Assembly (NCBI GenBank): GCA_045541975.1
Contig: JAZQKB010000037.1
Location: 62,001 to 126,000 of the forward strand
DNA: 64,000 nucleotides
Direction of reading: 5' to 3'
Source of the DNA: SIG452 sp045541975
GTDB taxonomy: Bacteria; Bacillota; Clostridia; UMGS1840
Shown here: piece after piece, positions 23,254 to 33,530 of the stretch
How the letters are laid out: each line of letters starts with the position of its first letter
Position numbering within the stretch: position 1 is the stretch's first letter
Position numbers and translations under genes: made by a program
The notes under the pieces: model-generated
Seen by the model: the letters and a program-made list of their open reading frames with translations, nothing else
Database searches by the model: none
What the model was told of the DNA's origin: nothing

Positions 23254-25899
23254 ATGGAAAAAATGGGTCTTAACCAAATCCGAGAAGAATTTTTATCTTT
23301 CTTCCAGGAAAAAGCACATTTAAGAATGCAGTCATTTCCGCTGGTTCCGATTAACGATAACTCTTTGCTGTTAATCAATGCGGGAATGGCACCCTTAAAA
23401 AAATACTTCACCGGAGAAGAAACTCCTCCGTCCAAACGGGTAACCACCTGCCAGAAATGTATCAGAACTCCTGACATTGAACGTGTTGGAAAAACTGCCC
23501 GTCATGGTACCTTCTTTGAAATGCTGGGGAACTTCTCCTTTGGTGACTACTTTAAAAACGAAGTAACCGGCTGGGCATGGGAATTTATCACCGAACGTAT
23601 GAAATTACCGGTGGACAGACTCTGGGTCAGCGTTTACGAAGACGATGATGAAGCATATGAAATCTGGACCAAAAAAGTTGGCGTATCTCCCGACCGTATG
23701 GTTCGTTTAGGTAAGGAAGACAACTTCTGGGAAATCGGAACCGGTCCCTGCGGTCCCTGTTCTGAAATTTATTTTGACCGTGGCGTAGAAAACGGATGCG
23801 GAAGTCCCGACTGTGTTGTTGGTTGTGACTGTGACCGTTTCGTGGAATTTTGGAACCTGGTATTCACCCAGTTTGACAAGGATAAAGACGGCAACTACAA
23901 CCGGTTGGCACATCCTAATATTGACACCGGTATGGGTCTGGAACGTATTGCTGCAATTATGCAGGGAGTAGGTTCCTTATTTGAAGTTGACACCGTAAAA
24001 AGAGTGCTGGACACTGTTTGTCAAATGTCTAAAAAAACCTATGGTGCTACTCATGAAACTGATGTTTCCATCCGTGTGGTAACCGACCATATCCGTTCCA
24101 CCGTATTTTTGGTATCTGACGGCGTTATTCCCTCTAACGAAGGAAGAGGCTATGTATTAAGAAGATTACTTCGCCGTGCAGCACGTCACGGAAAGCTCTT
24201 AGGCATTGACAAAATGTTTTTAACCGAACTTGCTGACGTGGTAATCTCTCAGTCTAAGGATGCTTATCCGGAATTGGCTGAAAAACAGGATTACATCAAG
24301 AAAATTATTTCTACTGAAGAAGAAAAATTCTATAAAACCATTGATGCAGGCTTACTCATGCTCAGTGATTTTATCAATGATATGAAAGCGAAAAACGAAA
24401 CCGTGTTTGACGGGGAAGTGGCTTTCAAACTGTATGATACATACGGTTTCCCCTTGGATTTGACCAAAGAAGTGGTAGAAGAAAACGGCTTCACCTTAGA
24501 TGAAGACAAGTATCAGGCTTGCATGAACGAACAGAGAGAAAAAGCTCGTAATGCCCGTGGTGATACCTCCACCTTAGGTTGGGAAAATGAAGTGGCAAAA
24601 CTGATTAAAGATCTGCCGCTTTGTGAATTTATCGGCTATGACCATTTAACCTGCGATGCCACCGTTACCGCTATTTTAAAAGACGGGGAATTGGTTGACG
24701 CTTTAGGAGCAGGAGAATCCGGCACCGTGCTGACTAACACCACTGTATTTTACGGGGAAAGCGGCGGTCAGGCGGGTGATACCGGGGTGTTAGCTGCAAA
24801 CGGTGTAAAAGCGGTTGTTACCGATACCGTTAAATATACTGACGGCAAATTCGGTCACATGGTCACCGTGGAAACCGGCGTTTTAGAAAAAGGCGCAACT
24901 GTTTTGATGGAAGTGGACAAGGCAAAACGTCTTGCAACTGCAAGAAACCATTCCACTACTCACTTACTGCAGAAAGCTCTGCAGACTGTTTTAGGGGATC
25001 ATGTTCATCAGGCAGGTTCCTATGTAACCCCCGAACGTTTACGTTTTGACTTTGCTCATTTTGAAGCAATGACTGCTGAAGAAATTGAAAAAACCGAAGA
25101 ATTGGTTAACAATGCAATTTTATCTGCAATGGAAATCAACTGCAAAGTAATGCCCATTGACGAAGCTAAAAAACTGGGAGCAATGGCATTATTTGGTGAA
25201 AAATATGGCGATAATGTCCGTGTGGTTACCATGGGTGATTACTCTATGGAATTTTGTGGCGGTACTCATTTGACCAACACCGCTCAGGCAGGCTTATTCA
25301 AAATTATTTCCGAAAGCGGTGTTGCTGCCGGTGTCAGAAGAATTGAAGCCGTAACCGGCACCAACTATCTGGATTATATGGCAAAAAGAGAAGAACTCTT
25401 AAAAGAAACCGCAAAGGTATTAAAAGTAAATAATCTTTCCGACTTAACCGTTCGTGCAACTCAGTTTGCGGATGAAATGAAAGCACAGAAACAGCAGATT
25501 GACGAACTTCGTGCAAAACTTTCCAAAGGGGAAGCAGACGAAATCTTAAACTCTGCAAAAGATGTATCCGGCGTAGCATTAATCACTGCACAAAAAGAAG
25601 GGGCAACTGTTGAAATGCTTCGTAATCTGTGTGATGAAATCAAGAACAAATACGCTGAAAACCCCGTTGTTATCGTGCTTTCTAACTTAGCAGACGATAA
25701 AATCACCTTCTTGGCAAGTGCCAATAAAGCTGCAGTAGCAAAAGGTGCGCATGCAGGTAATATTATCCGTGAAGTAACCAAGGCTGCAGGGGGTTCCGGT
25801 GGCGGTAAACCCGATATGGCTCAGGGTGGCGGTAAAGATGCTTCCAAAATTGCTGAGGCTATCAGCTTAGCAGAAGAAGTATTAAAAGGTCAGCTCTAA
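23254..25899 (+). CDS. alaS: Alanyl-tRNA synthetase
   Basis: An 881-residue class II synthetase charging tRNA-Ala. The catalytic core (1-440) has NAGMAPLKKYFTGEE, QKCIRTPDIE and DTGMGLERIA. The editing domain carries the HSTTHLLQKAL zinc site (near 569) and CGGTHL (near 670), and the C-terminal part includes a coiled coil and a GGSGGGKPDMAQGGGKD DHHA1-type segment. ATG at 23254 is chosen (GAAAGGA upstream, start MEKMGLNQIREEFLSFF); a longer frame overlaps the terminator. Confidence 0.97.
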   Translation: MEKMGLNQIREEFLSFFQEKAHLRMQSFPLVPINDNSLLLINAGMAPLKKYFTGEETPPSKRVTTCQKCIRTPDIERVGKTARHGTFFEMLGNFSFGDYFKNEVTGWAWEFITERMKLPVDRLWVSVYEDDDEAYEIWTKKVGVSPDRMVRLGKEDNFWEIGTGPCGPCSEIYFDRGVENGCGSPDCVVGCDCDRFVEFWNLVFTQFDKDKDGNYNRLAHPNIDTGMGLERIAAIMQGVGSLFEVDTVKRVLDTVCQMSKKTYGATHETDVSIRVVTDHIRSTVFLVSDGVIPSNEGRGYVLRRLLRRAARHGKLLGIDKMFLTELADVVISQSKDAYPELAEKQDYIKKIISTEEEKFYKTIDAGLLMLSDFINDMKAKNETVFDGEVAFKLYDTYGFPLDLTKEVVEENGFTLDEDKYQACMNEQREKARNARGDTSTLGWENEVAKLIKDLPLCEFIGYDHLTCDATVTAILKDGELVDALGAGESGTVLTNTTVFYGESGGQAGDTGVLAANGVKAVVTDTVKYTDGKFGHMVTVETGVLEKGATVLMEVDKAKRLATARNHSTTHLLQKALQTVLGDHVHQAGSYVTPERLRFDFAHFEAMTAEEIEKTEELVNNAILSAMEINCKVMPIDEAKKLGAMALFGEKYGDNVRVVTMGDYSMEFCGGTHLTNTAQAGLFKIISESGVAAGVRRIEAVTGTNYLDYMAKREELLKETAKVLKVNNLSDLTVRATQFADEMKAQKQQIDELRAKLSKGEADEILNSAKDVSGVALITAQKEGATVEMLRNLCDEIKNKYAENPVVIVLSNLADDKITFLASANKAAVAKGAHAGNIIREVTKAAGGSGGGKPDMAQGGGKDASKIAEAISLAEEVLKGQL

Positions 25900-25911
25900 G
25901 GAGGAAGTCTT

Positions 25912-26256
25912 ATGGAAGACTGTTTATTCTGCAAAATCATAAAAGGGGAAATCCCTTCCAAAAAAGCATATGAAGATGAAAATGTGTATGCGTTTTGGGA
26001 TATTGCTCCCACTGCACCGGTGCATATTTTGGTAATTCCCAAAAAGCACATTGCAACCTTAAATGATGTGAATGCTGAAAACGCCGAAGTCATTGCGAAA
26101 ATCTATGAAGCAATCCCGAAAATTGCCAAAGAAAATGGGATTGCGGAAGATGGCTACCGTGTTGTATCCAACTGCAATCAGGCTGCAGGGCAGACTGTGT
26201 TTCACATTCATTTTCACTTGCTCGGCGGCAGAGAACTGACCTGGCCGGCAGGTTGA
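25912..26256 (+). CDS. HIT-family nucleotide hydrolase
   Basis: A 114-residue histidine-triad protein (HinT-like). CLFCKIIKGEIP at the N-terminus and HIHFHLLGG (residues 98-106) give the HxHxH phosphoramidase motif. The family hydrolyses AMP-linked phosphoramidates, including aminoacyl-AMP by-products, which fits its place 13 bases after alaS. AAGGAGG precedes ATG at 25912. Confidence 0.93.
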   Translation: MEDCLFCKIIKGEIPSKKAYEDENVYAFWDIAPTAPVHILVIPKKHIATLNDVNAENAEVIAKIYEAIPKIAKENGIAEDGYRVVSNCNQAAGQTVFHIHFHLLGGRELTWPAG

Positions 26257-26305
26257 TTGAAAAAAACTTTGAAAATATGCCGATCCGGCATATAGGAGGA
26301 GAATT

Positions 26306-27622
26306 ATGGGAAAAGGAATCAGTAAAATTCTGATTGCCATTTTGGTGATTGTGATGCTTTGTATCAGCGCAATCAGCGGTTTGACAATCGGTTCCTTTCA
26401 AACATATCCTGTGTTTGACGAAGAACACGGAATCAGAAAAGGCTTTGACCTGGCAGGCGGTTCGGTTATCGTGTACCAGGCAAGCCAATTTGCAGAGGAC
26501 GGTTCCGTTGTTGCAATTGAGCCTTCTGCGTCTCAGATGGAGGTTGCCAGAAAGATTATTCAATCCCGTCTGGACAGAAAAGGATTCACTGAAGGCAGTG
26601 TGACCACCAAAGGCAATATGTTGGAAGTAGAGCTTCCTTCTGTGCAGGACACTGCGGTGGCAATTAACGAAATCGGGCAGACTGCAAGACTCTCTTTTTA
26701 TGGATTTGATTATGCAACCGGCGAATTGTTGGGAAATGCAATTTTAACCGGTGAAGACGTGAAAAAAGCGGATGCAGTATTTGTGCAGGCTGTGGGAACC
26801 ACTCCTGCTCAGCATGTTGTGGCAATTGAAATTACCGATGAGGCAGCACAGCGTTTTGCGGATGCTACTACCGAGTATCAGGGCAAAGCAATTGCAATTA
26901 TGTTAGACGATGAAATCATTCAGGCACCCATGGTTACCCACACGATTTATGAAACCATGTTCCAGATTGAAGGAAACTTTGATCAGGCATCTGCAAAGGA
27001 ATTGGCGGCTCTGATTCAAGACGGTCAGCTTCCCTTTAATTTATCTGTGGTTCAGCAGAGAACAGCAGGCCCTACTTTAGGGGAAGATGCATTAAATACC
27101 AGCTTAACTGCAGCTTTTATCGGTTTGATTATAATCTTTGTATTCATGATTTTATACTACCGTTTACCCGGTTTGGCTGCATCAGTTGCACTGGTATTTT
27201 ATGTGGTGCTATGTTGCCTCATTTACTCCATGATGCGAGTTAATTTATCTCTGCCGGGAATTGCAGGGGTAATTTTATCCATTGGTATGGCAGTGGATGC
27301 TAATGTTATTATCTTTGAACGTATGAAGGAAGAATTTAAGCTTGGAAAAACCTTGAAAGCATCTTTGGATGCCGGATTTAAACGAGCGCTTATTTCCATT
27401 GTTGATTCTAATGTGACCACCTTGATTGCAGCAGGTGTGCTCTATTTCTTCGGTTCCGGTCCGATTAAGGGGTTTGCAACCACTTTGGGAATCGGCGTTC
27501 TGGTATCTATGTTCACTGCGATTATTGTTACCAAATTCCTTTTAAGAGCAATGCTTGATTTAAAAATCAAGAATAAGTTTCTATATGGAGCACCCGGAAA
27601 AGGAGGTAGCAGAAATGTTTAG
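26306..27622 (+). CDS. secD: Protein translocase subunit SecD
   Basis: A 438-residue RND-type accessory subunit of the Sec translocon that uses proton motive force to finish export. There is one N-terminal membrane helix (about 6-26), then a periplasm-facing P1-type domain with GFDLAGGS (D1-like motif), and five C-terminal helices with GEDALNTSLTAAFIGL, GMAVDANVIIFERMKEE and GSGPIKGFATTLGIG. Overlap with secF and tandem order are typical. AGGAGGA precedes ATG at 26306. Confidence 0.96.
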   Translation: MGKGISKILIAILVIVMLCISAISGLTIGSFQTYPVFDEEHGIRKGFDLAGGSVIVYQASQFAEDGSVVAIEPSASQMEVARKIIQSRLDRKGFTEGSVTTKGNMLEVELPSVQDTAVAINEIGQTARLSFYGFDYATGELLGNAILTGEDVKKADAVFVQAVGTTPAQHVVAIEITDEAAQRFADATTEYQGKAIAIMLDDEIIQAPMVTHTIYETMFQIEGNFDQASAKELAALIQDGQLPFNLSVVQQRTAGPTLGEDALNTSLTAAFIGLIIIFVFMILYYRLPGLAASVALVFYVVLCCLIYSMMRVNLSLPGIAGVILSIGMAVDANVIIFERMKEEFKLGKTLKASLDAGFKRALISIVDSNVTTLIAAGVLYFFGSGPIKGFATTLGIGVLVSMFTAIIVTKFLLRAMLDLKIKNKFLYGAPGKGGSRNV

Positions 27623-28493
27623 TGTTTATAAAAACAGATGGATTTTCATTGCTGTTTCCGTTGCCGTAATTTTGGTTGGTGTGGTATTTTCCGTTATCGG
27701 TGGCTTCAATTTTGATATTGATTTTGCCGGTGGTACTTCCATCACCATGGATGTTGGTCAGCCGGTCAATAAAGATGAGGTTGCTCAACTTTCCAACAAT
27801 GCACTTGGCTTTCCGGTTTCTACTGTTCAGGTGAATACTGAAAATTCCGGTGAATTTACAATTAAAACCAGGGATTTGACCAGTGAACAGGCAGATCAAT
27901 TGCTTTTGACCATGGCAATTCGTTACGGTTTACCTGAAAATTTCAGTGATTTTTCTGTAAATTCCTTTACTCCTTCCTACGGTCAGAAGTTGGCAGGAGA
28001 AGCCCTCATGGCTGTGGGAATTGCAGTGGTGCTGATGCTTGTTTATATCACCATTCGTTTTGAGTTTCTATCTGGGGTCAGTGCCATTATTGCGCTGGTT
28101 CATGATGTGCTTATTATGATTTCAGTTTATGCAATTTTCAGAGTTCCTGTAAATGCATCCTTTATTGCGGTGGTATTAACTATTTTAGGTTACTCTATCA
28201 ATAATACCATTGTGGTGTTCGACAGAATCCGTGAAAACAAAAAAATGGCTCAAAACCAGTCTTTCGGAGATGTTGTTGACCAAAGCATCAAACAAACGTT
28301 GACCCGTTCCATCAACACCACGGTTACCACTTTTGTGATGGTAGGCGTGTTGTATGTGTTGGGAGTGAATTCTATCAGAGAGTTTGCGTTTCCTTTAATG
28401 ATTGGGATTTTAGGCGGTGCATATTCTTCTTTGTTTATTGTGTCACCTGTTTGGGCAATGCTCAAAGGACTGAAAGTAAAATCTGCAAAATAA
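27615..28493 (+). CDS. secF: Protein translocase subunit SecF
   Basis: The 292-residue partner of SecD. It has FDIDFAGGTSI near residue 36, six helices, and the motifs GYSINNTIVVFDRIRENKK (near 195) and RSINTTVTTF. ATG at 27615 with AGGAGG eight bases upstream is chosen; it overlaps secD by eight bases, giving coupling. A longer frame from 27585 would overlap more with no better site. A terminator follows. Confidence 0.95.
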   Translation: MFSVYKNRWIFIAVSVAVILVGVVFSVIGGFNFDIDFAGGTSITMDVGQPVNKDEVAQLSNNALGFPVSTVQVNTENSGEFTIKTRDLTSEQADQLLLTMAIRYGLPENFSDFSVNSFTPSYGQKLAGEALMAVGIAVVLMLVYITIRFEFLSGVSAIIALVHDVLIMISVYAIFRVPVNASFIAVVLTILGYSINNTIVVFDRIRENKKMAQNQSFGDVVDQSIKQTLTRSINTTVTTFVMVGVLYVLGVNSIREFAFPLMIGILGGAYSSLFIVSPVWAMLKGLKVKSAK

Positions 28494-28498
28494 CATTA

Positions 28499-28531
28499 AA
28501 AATGCTTACCGTTTTTCGGTAAGCATTTTTT
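28499..28531 (+). terminator. Terminator after secDF
   Basis: AATGCTTACCG (28501-28511) pairs with CGGTAAGCATT (28517-28527), then T residues. It separates the secDF unit from the glycan/fucose cluster. Confidence 0.85.
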
Positions 28532-28556
28532 GTAAGTGAAAGAGGATTTCTAATTG

Positions 28557-28585
28557 TTGACAAATACTGAATCAAATGCTATAAT
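28557..28585 (+). promoter_or_regulatory. Consensus promoter of the fucose/glycan cluster
   Basis: TTGACA (28557-28562), a 17-base spacer, then TGC-TATAAT (28580-28585): perfect sigma-A boxes with an extended -10. The first gene starts 58 bases later after AAGGAG. No operator was recognised. Confidence 0.88.
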
Positions 28586-28642
28586 AAAAGGAGAATTTGT
28601 TTGTATTTTGAAGTCTGAACTGTAGATAAGGAGCTAATAGCT

Positions 28643-29815
28643 ATGAAACAAAAAGTGTTCATTTGTGCCAGTGCCCATTTTCCTCATGGGGATGCCGGTG
28701 CCAACCGAATTCAGTATATTGCACAGGCCCTTGCGCAGGCTTCTTATGATGTGGTGGTGTTATCCTGTGGAAAAACACCTTCTTCGGCAATCGTTGAGGA
28801 CGGTTATGTTTCGTATTTGGGATTTCGTTACCGGAATCTGGAGCTGACAAATTCTAAAGTGGAAAAGCTGTTTAGTGGCTATATGACGGTAGCTCTTTTA
28901 AAAAAATGCAAAGTTACAAAAAATGACATTGTCTATATTTACGGTTCCAATAGTTTATATGTTTCTCCGATTTTGAAATTCTGTAACCGCAGAAAGATTA
29001 AAACCGTGATTGATGTGGTGGAATGGCATCAGCCTTTTCAGTATGAGAAAGGGGAAAGGGATGTCCGTTTTCGTTCCTCCAATAAGACTTTTACCCAGTT
29101 AGCACCTAAAACCAGCGGAATCGTTTCTATTTCAAAATGCATCTGTGATTATTACATGAAAAAAGGATGCTATACCAATGTATTTCCTGTGATTATTGAT
29201 GCCGAAAGTATTCCGTTTGATCTCGAAAAGAAATCTCAAGATGATAAAATACATCTAATTTATCCTGGAAATCCCATGCATAAGGATGATATCGGTGTGA
29301 TGCTGGAAGGATTGGCTCTTTTATCGAAAGAAGAGCAAAGCCGCATCACCATGCATCTGACCGGTGTGAAAGAAGAAAAATTAAGAGCTTTCTTGGGAGA
29401 TGGACAGAGTGTGTTTGACCGTTTAGGAGACACCGTTTGTTTTCACGGTTGGATGGAATACGATGAATTAATTGAGTTATATCAATCTGTTGATTTCTTA
29501 TATATGTCCCGACCGGATAATTTGGTCACCCGTGCGAATTTCCCCAGTAAATTGCCGGAGTTAATGGCATATGCCGTTGCCCCCATCGGTAATCGGGTGG
29601 GAGATTATTATCAGTATTTAACCGACGGTGAGGATTCCATTCTTTTTGATTGCAATACTCCCGAAGATTGCGCCAAAGCCATCAGACGGTTACTTTCTTT
29701 GACCTTGGAAGAAAGAAAGACGATATGCAAAAATGCCAGACATACCGTGTGTGACAAATTTGATTATCGCAAATGGACGAAAAAACTTGATGAATTTATG
29801 GAGAATCTCAAATGA
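28643..29815 (+). CDS. Family 4-type glycosyltransferase
   Basis: A 390-residue GT-B enzyme. The N-terminal half has FPHGDAGANRIQYIAQAL (residues 14-31), the acceptor-side loop with glycine/arginine typical of GT4. The C-terminal nucleotide-sugar domain has LIYPGNPMHKDDIGVMLEGL (near 205) and MAYAVAPIGNRVGD (near 305). It would transfer a sugar to a surface glycan or lipid carrier in the cytoplasm. It is first in a unit with an acyltransferase and the fucose-activating enzyme, so fucose is a candidate donor sugar, by inference only. Its stop overlaps the next start (ATGA). Confidence 0.82.
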   Translation: MKQKVFICASAHFPHGDAGANRIQYIAQALAQASYDVVVLSCGKTPSSAIVEDGYVSYLGFRYRNLELTNSKVEKLFSGYMTVALLKKCKVTKNDIVYIYGSNSLYVSPILKFCNRRKIKTVIDVVEWHQPFQYEKGERDVRFRSSNKTFTQLAPKTSGIVSISKCICDYYMKKGCYTNVFPVIIDAESIPFDLEKKSQDDKIHLIYPGNPMHKDDIGVMLEGLALLSKEEQSRITMHLTGVKEEKLRAFLGDGQSVFDRLGDTVCFHGWMEYDELIELYQSVDFLYMSRPDNLVTRANFPSKLPELMAYAVAPIGNRVGDYYQYLTDGEDSILFDCNTPEDCAKAIRRLLSLTLEERKTICKNARHTVCDKFDYRKWTKKLDEFMENLK

Positions 29816-30420
29816 TGAAACGTATTCTTCGATTCTGTTATTATTTGCCTTCCAATCTTTTCAACCGTATTCGCTACAGTTTGAAAGGAGTTCGTGTTGG
29901 CAAACAACATGAAACCAAAGGCGGTTTATTCATTAAAAATAATGGGACGATTACCATTGGTGATCGTGTTCGTATCAATTCTAAAGGAAAAGCTAATCCC
30001 ATAGGCGGTGGAGAACGGACTTATTTTCAGGTGTTATCCGGTGGAAAACTTGCAATCGGAAACGATGTGGGAATGTCCAACTGTGCCATCACGGTTTCCC
30101 AAAGTGTTAAAATTGGCAATTTTGTGAGAATCGGTGCAGGTGTGAAAATTTATGATACCGATTTTCATTCTTTAAATCCTTTTGAACGCACTGCAAAACC
30201 GGAAGTGGCAAACGTTTCCACCAAACCGATTGTGATTGAAGATTATGCCTTTATCGGTGCAGGAAGCTACATTTTAAAAGGTGTAACCGTTGGAAAATAC
30301 AGCATTATCGGTGCAGGTTCCGTGGTAACCCGTGATGTAGCATCCGGTGAAATCTGGGCAGGAAACCCTGCAAAAAAAATCGGAACGGTTCCCGGTGTGG
30401 AAGCAACAGCAGAAACATAA
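29812..30420 (+). CDS. Hexapeptide-repeat O-acyltransferase
   Basis: A 202-residue left-handed beta-helix enzyme. Hexapeptide repeats run through about residues 38-190 (ITIGDRVRIN, LAIGNDVGMSN, VKIGNFVRIGAGV, YAFIGAGSYILKGV, YSIIGAGSVV), ending in GNPAKKIG, as in maltose/galactoside O-acetyltransferases and capsule acetylases. DTDFHSL carries the catalytic histidine. Acetyl-CoA is the likely donor. It overlaps the glycosyltransferase by four bases and is followed 14 bases later by the fucose-activating gene. Confidence 0.85.
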   Translation: MMKRILRFCYYLPSNLFNRIRYSLKGVRVGKQHETKGGLFIKNNGTITIGDRVRINSKGKANPIGGGERTYFQVLSGGKLAIGNDVGMSNCAITVSQSVKIGNFVRIGAGVKIYDTDFHSLNPFERTAKPEVANVSTKPIVIEDYAFIGAGSYILKGVTVGKYSIIGAGSVVTRDVASGEIWAGNPAKKIGTVPGVEATAET

Positions 30421-30434
30421 AAAGGAGTCAAGTA

Positions 30435-33431
30435 ATGGAGCATTTAACCTCTCTTTTTCTTGCACAATCTTATATGGATTCCTGGGACACTTATCAGAGA
30501 AGTTTAAAAACTTCCAACAGTGTCTATTGGGATTATGTCATTTTAACTGCCTCCAATGAACTTCAGGCAGAGGGATTTCGCTCTCAGCTGAAGTCCAGAG
30601 AGGAAAGCGGTTTTTTACCGAAACATACTCATTTTGCCGTAATCCCTGACCCGGATGGAAAGCGTGTGGGCAGTGGCGGTGCAACCCTAGGGGTGATTTC
30701 CTATATTGTCAATCATCGTGGAAGTTCTGATTTTTCGGGACTTCGTATTTTAGTGATTCATTCCGGTGGAGACAGCAAACGGGTACCGCAGTATTCTGCA
30801 CTTGGAAAATTATTTTCTCCCGTTCCTAATCAGTTGCCGAATAAACGGGCATCCACTTTATTTGATGAATTTATGATGGTGATGTCATCGGTACCCGGCA
30901 GAATCCGGGAAGGAATGCTGTTGGCGTCCGGTGATGTTTTGTTATTATTTAATCCTTTGCAGATTGACTATTCCGGTGTGGGTGCTGCAGCCATTTCTTT
31001 TAAAGAACCTGTGGAAATCGGTAAGAATCACGGCGTTTTTGTGCAGGGACAAGACGGAAATGTGTCCTCTTTTTTACATAAACAAAGCGTGGAAGAGCTT
31101 ACCAAAAAAAATGCAGTCAATGAAAATGGCTGTGTGGATATTGATACCGGTGCTGTTGTGTTTTCTGCGAAAATGCTTTCGTCATTATATAGTCTTGTGT
31201 GCAAAGACGGTGTATTCAGCAAAGAAAAATTTGATGTCTTTGTCAACGAAAAAGTTCGCCTATCCTTATATGGCGATTTCCTATATCCTTTAGCTGAAAC
31301 CTCCACTTTGGAAGCTTTTTATCAAGAAAAGCCGGAAGGGGAGTTTTGCGATGAATTACTGTCGGCAAGAGAACAGGTGTGGAACGTACTCCGACCATAC
31401 CGTATGAAATTGCTTCGTTTTGCACCTGCTAAATTTATTCATTTTGGCACAACTGCCGAAATACTTCATCTGATGTCTTCAGACATTCAACATTACGATA
31501 ATCTTGGATGGAGTCGCCAAGTCAACAGCAGTCTGCCTTTTGATGCGGCAGGTTATGTCAGCACGGTATCCGATGGGGCAACCGTTGGAAAAGGTTGCTA
31601 TTTTGAGTTAAGTCGTGTGCATAGCGGTGTCAGAGTGGGAGATAATGTGCTGTTATCTCATATTGAAATCAAAGAAGGAACAATTCCCTCCAATGTGGTG
31701 CTGCACGGACTCAAGCAGAAAAATCAAAAATTTGTGGCACGAATTTACGGTGCTTTTGATAATCCAAAGCTTTCGTTAGAGGATCATGCTTTCTTCTGCG
31801 GTGTACCGCTTTTGGACCTGATAGAAAAGCAGAATCTTTCTGAAACAGATTTGTGGGACGAAACTGACCGCACCTTATGGAATGCCAAACTATATCCGGT
31901 TTGTGATACCATGGAGGAAGCAGTTTCGCAGGCACTGAATCTGTATCAGCTTTGTTATGGGCAAGGGGACTTATCCCGCTGGAAAAATGCTGAACGAAAA
32001 AGTTTGTCTTCCGGATTTTTTGATGCAGATTCTAATGCCATTATTGCGTGGAATAACCGGATGAGCGAGCTAATGGTAATGGAAGGCATTGCCAAAGCCA
32101 TCTCTCAGGGAGAATGTGTTGCAAAAGTTTGCAATTCGTTTCCTTTGACCGAGTTAACCAAAATTCAAAAAGAATGGCTGGATGAAACACTAAAAACTGC
32201 AGACTTCAGCGAAAAAATCCGTTTGTATTACTATATTGGCAAAAATCTTGGAGAAACCTATGGCGATGAATATTATTCCAAGTGCTTCGGTTGTATCCGG
32301 GATACCATTTTAGAAAACAGCATGAGTGTAATGACTTATCATGATCATTGCCGGATTCAGATGGATCAACACACCGTATCCTTACCTTTGCGTGTGAACT
32401 TTGGCGGTGGCTGGAGTGATACACCACCGTACTGTATTGAACAGGGTGGAACGGTTCTCAATGCTGCAATTCTGTTAAATGGAAAAAAACCGGTAGAGGT
32501 TACTTTGAAACGGATTCCCGAGCATAAAATTGTGCTGGAAAGCCGTGATATGGATGTGCATGGCGAATTTGATTCGATAGAACCTCTGCAGGAAACCGGC
32601 AATCCTTATGATCCCTTTGCTCTGCAGAAGGCTGCCTTGTTAGCTTGCGGTATTCTTCCCAAAGCGGGCGGTAATTTAGCAGACATTTTAGCACGGTTTG
32701 GCGGGGGATTTGTTATGAATTCCGAAGTTACCGGCGTTCCTAAAGGAAGCGGACTGGGTACCAGCTCCATTTTGTCGGCAGCCTGCGTGAAAGCATTATT
32801 TGAGTTTTTTGGAATTTCTTTTGACGACGCCAAGCTTTATCAGAGCGTACTTTGTGTGGAGCAGATTATGTCCACCGGTGGCGGTTGGCAGGACCAGGTT
32901 GGCGGTGTGACCGACGGATTAAAGTACATCACCACAAAACCGGGACTTACCCAGGATATTCAGGTAGAATATGTTTCTTTAAAACCTGATATTTTAGAAA
33001 CATTCAATCAACGATTTGCTTTAATTTATACCGGTCAGCGTAGACTGGCAAGAAACCTTTTAAGAGAAGTTGTCGGCAGATATATCGGCAATCATCCTGA
33101 TGTGGTTTTTGCTTTATCTGAAATTCAGAAAGTATCTCAACAGATGAAGGAATCTCTCGTTTTGGGGGATATAGATGCTTTTGCCAAGCTAATGAACGAA
33201 CATTGGGAGCTATCCAAACAAATTGATAGCGGGATCACCAATATTTTAATTGACCAGATCTTTTTGTCCGTGGATGATCTTATTGATGCAAAATTGGTCT
33301 GTGGAGCTGGCGGCGGCGGTTTTCTGCAGGTGATTTTAAAAGAAAATGTCACCAAGGAAGATGTCAGAACACGCTTGCGGGCTGTTTTTGGCGATAGCGG
33401 TATTGACGTTTGGGATTGCACCATTATTTAA
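30435..33431 (+). CDS. fkp: Bifunctional L-fucokinase/fucose-1-phosphate guanylyltransferase
   Basis: A 998-residue enzyme matching the architecture of Bacteroides Fkp, which salvages free L-fucose to GDP-fucose. The pyrophosphorylase half has RVGSGGATLGV (near 78) and HSGGDSKRVPQYSALGKLF (near 110). A beta-helix region (about 370-440) follows. The C-terminal GHMP kinase has LPLRVNFGGGWSDTPP (near 650), VPKGSGLGTSSILSAA (near 768), STGGGWQDQVGG (near 812) and CGAGGGGFL (near 955). AAAAGGAG precedes ATG. With FucU downstream it forms a salvage route. Family identity is strong; fucose as the true substrate is inferred (related enzymes use arabinose or heptose). Confidence 0.85.
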   Translation: MEHLTSLFLAQSYMDSWDTYQRSLKTSNSVYWDYVILTASNELQAEGFRSQLKSREESGFLPKHTHFAVIPDPDGKRVGSGGATLGVISYIVNHRGSSDFSGLRILVIHSGGDSKRVPQYSALGKLFSPVPNQLPNKRASTLFDEFMMVMSSVPGRIREGMLLASGDVLLLFNPLQIDYSGVGAAAISFKEPVEIGKNHGVFVQGQDGNVSSFLHKQSVEELTKKNAVNENGCVDIDTGAVVFSAKMLSSLYSLVCKDGVFSKEKFDVFVNEKVRLSLYGDFLYPLAETSTLEAFYQEKPEGEFCDELLSAREQVWNVLRPYRMKLLRFAPAKFIHFGTTAEILHLMSSDIQHYDNLGWSRQVNSSLPFDAAGYVSTVSDGATVGKGCYFELSRVHSGVRVGDNVLLSHIEIKEGTIPSNVVLHGLKQKNQKFVARIYGAFDNPKLSLEDHAFFCGVPLLDLIEKQNLSETDLWDETDRTLWNAKLYPVCDTMEEAVSQALNLYQLCYGQGDLSRWKNAERKSLSSGFFDADSNAIIAWNNRMSELMVMEGIAKAISQGECVAKVCNSFPLTELTKIQKEWLDETLKTADFSEKIRLYYYIGKNLGETYGDEYYSKCFGCIRDTILENSMSVMTYHDHCRIQMDQHTVSLPLRVNFGGGWSDTPPYCIEQGGTVLNAAILLNGKKPVEVTLKRIPEHKIVLESRDMDVHGEFDSIEPLQETGNPYDPFALQKAALLACGILPKAGGNLADILARFGGGFVMNSEVTGVPKGSGLGTSSILSAACVKALFEFFGISFDDAKLYQSVLCVEQIMSTGGGWQDQVGGVTDGLKYITTKPGLTQDIQVEYVSLKPDILETFNQRFALIYTGQRRLARNLLREVVGRYIGNHPDVVFALSEIQKVSQQMKESLVLGDIDAFAKLMNEHWELSKQIDSGITNILIDQIFLSVDDLIDAKLVCGAGGGGFLQVILKENVTKEDVRTRLRAVFGDSGIDVWDCTII

Positions 33432-33438
33432 CTGTAAA

Positions 33439-33469
33439 AATAAGTCTGTGTATGCAGACTTATTTTTTT
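33439..33469 (+). terminator. Terminator after fkp
   Basis: AATAAGTCTG (33439-33448) pairs with CAGACTTATT (33455-33464), followed by a T run to 33469. The next two genes therefore need their own promoters. Confidence 0.82.
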
Positions 33470-33530
33470 GTGGTAACTTTTTGGAAACAAGCATACCATA
33501 AAGTATCAATGTTGAAACGGAGTTGATTTT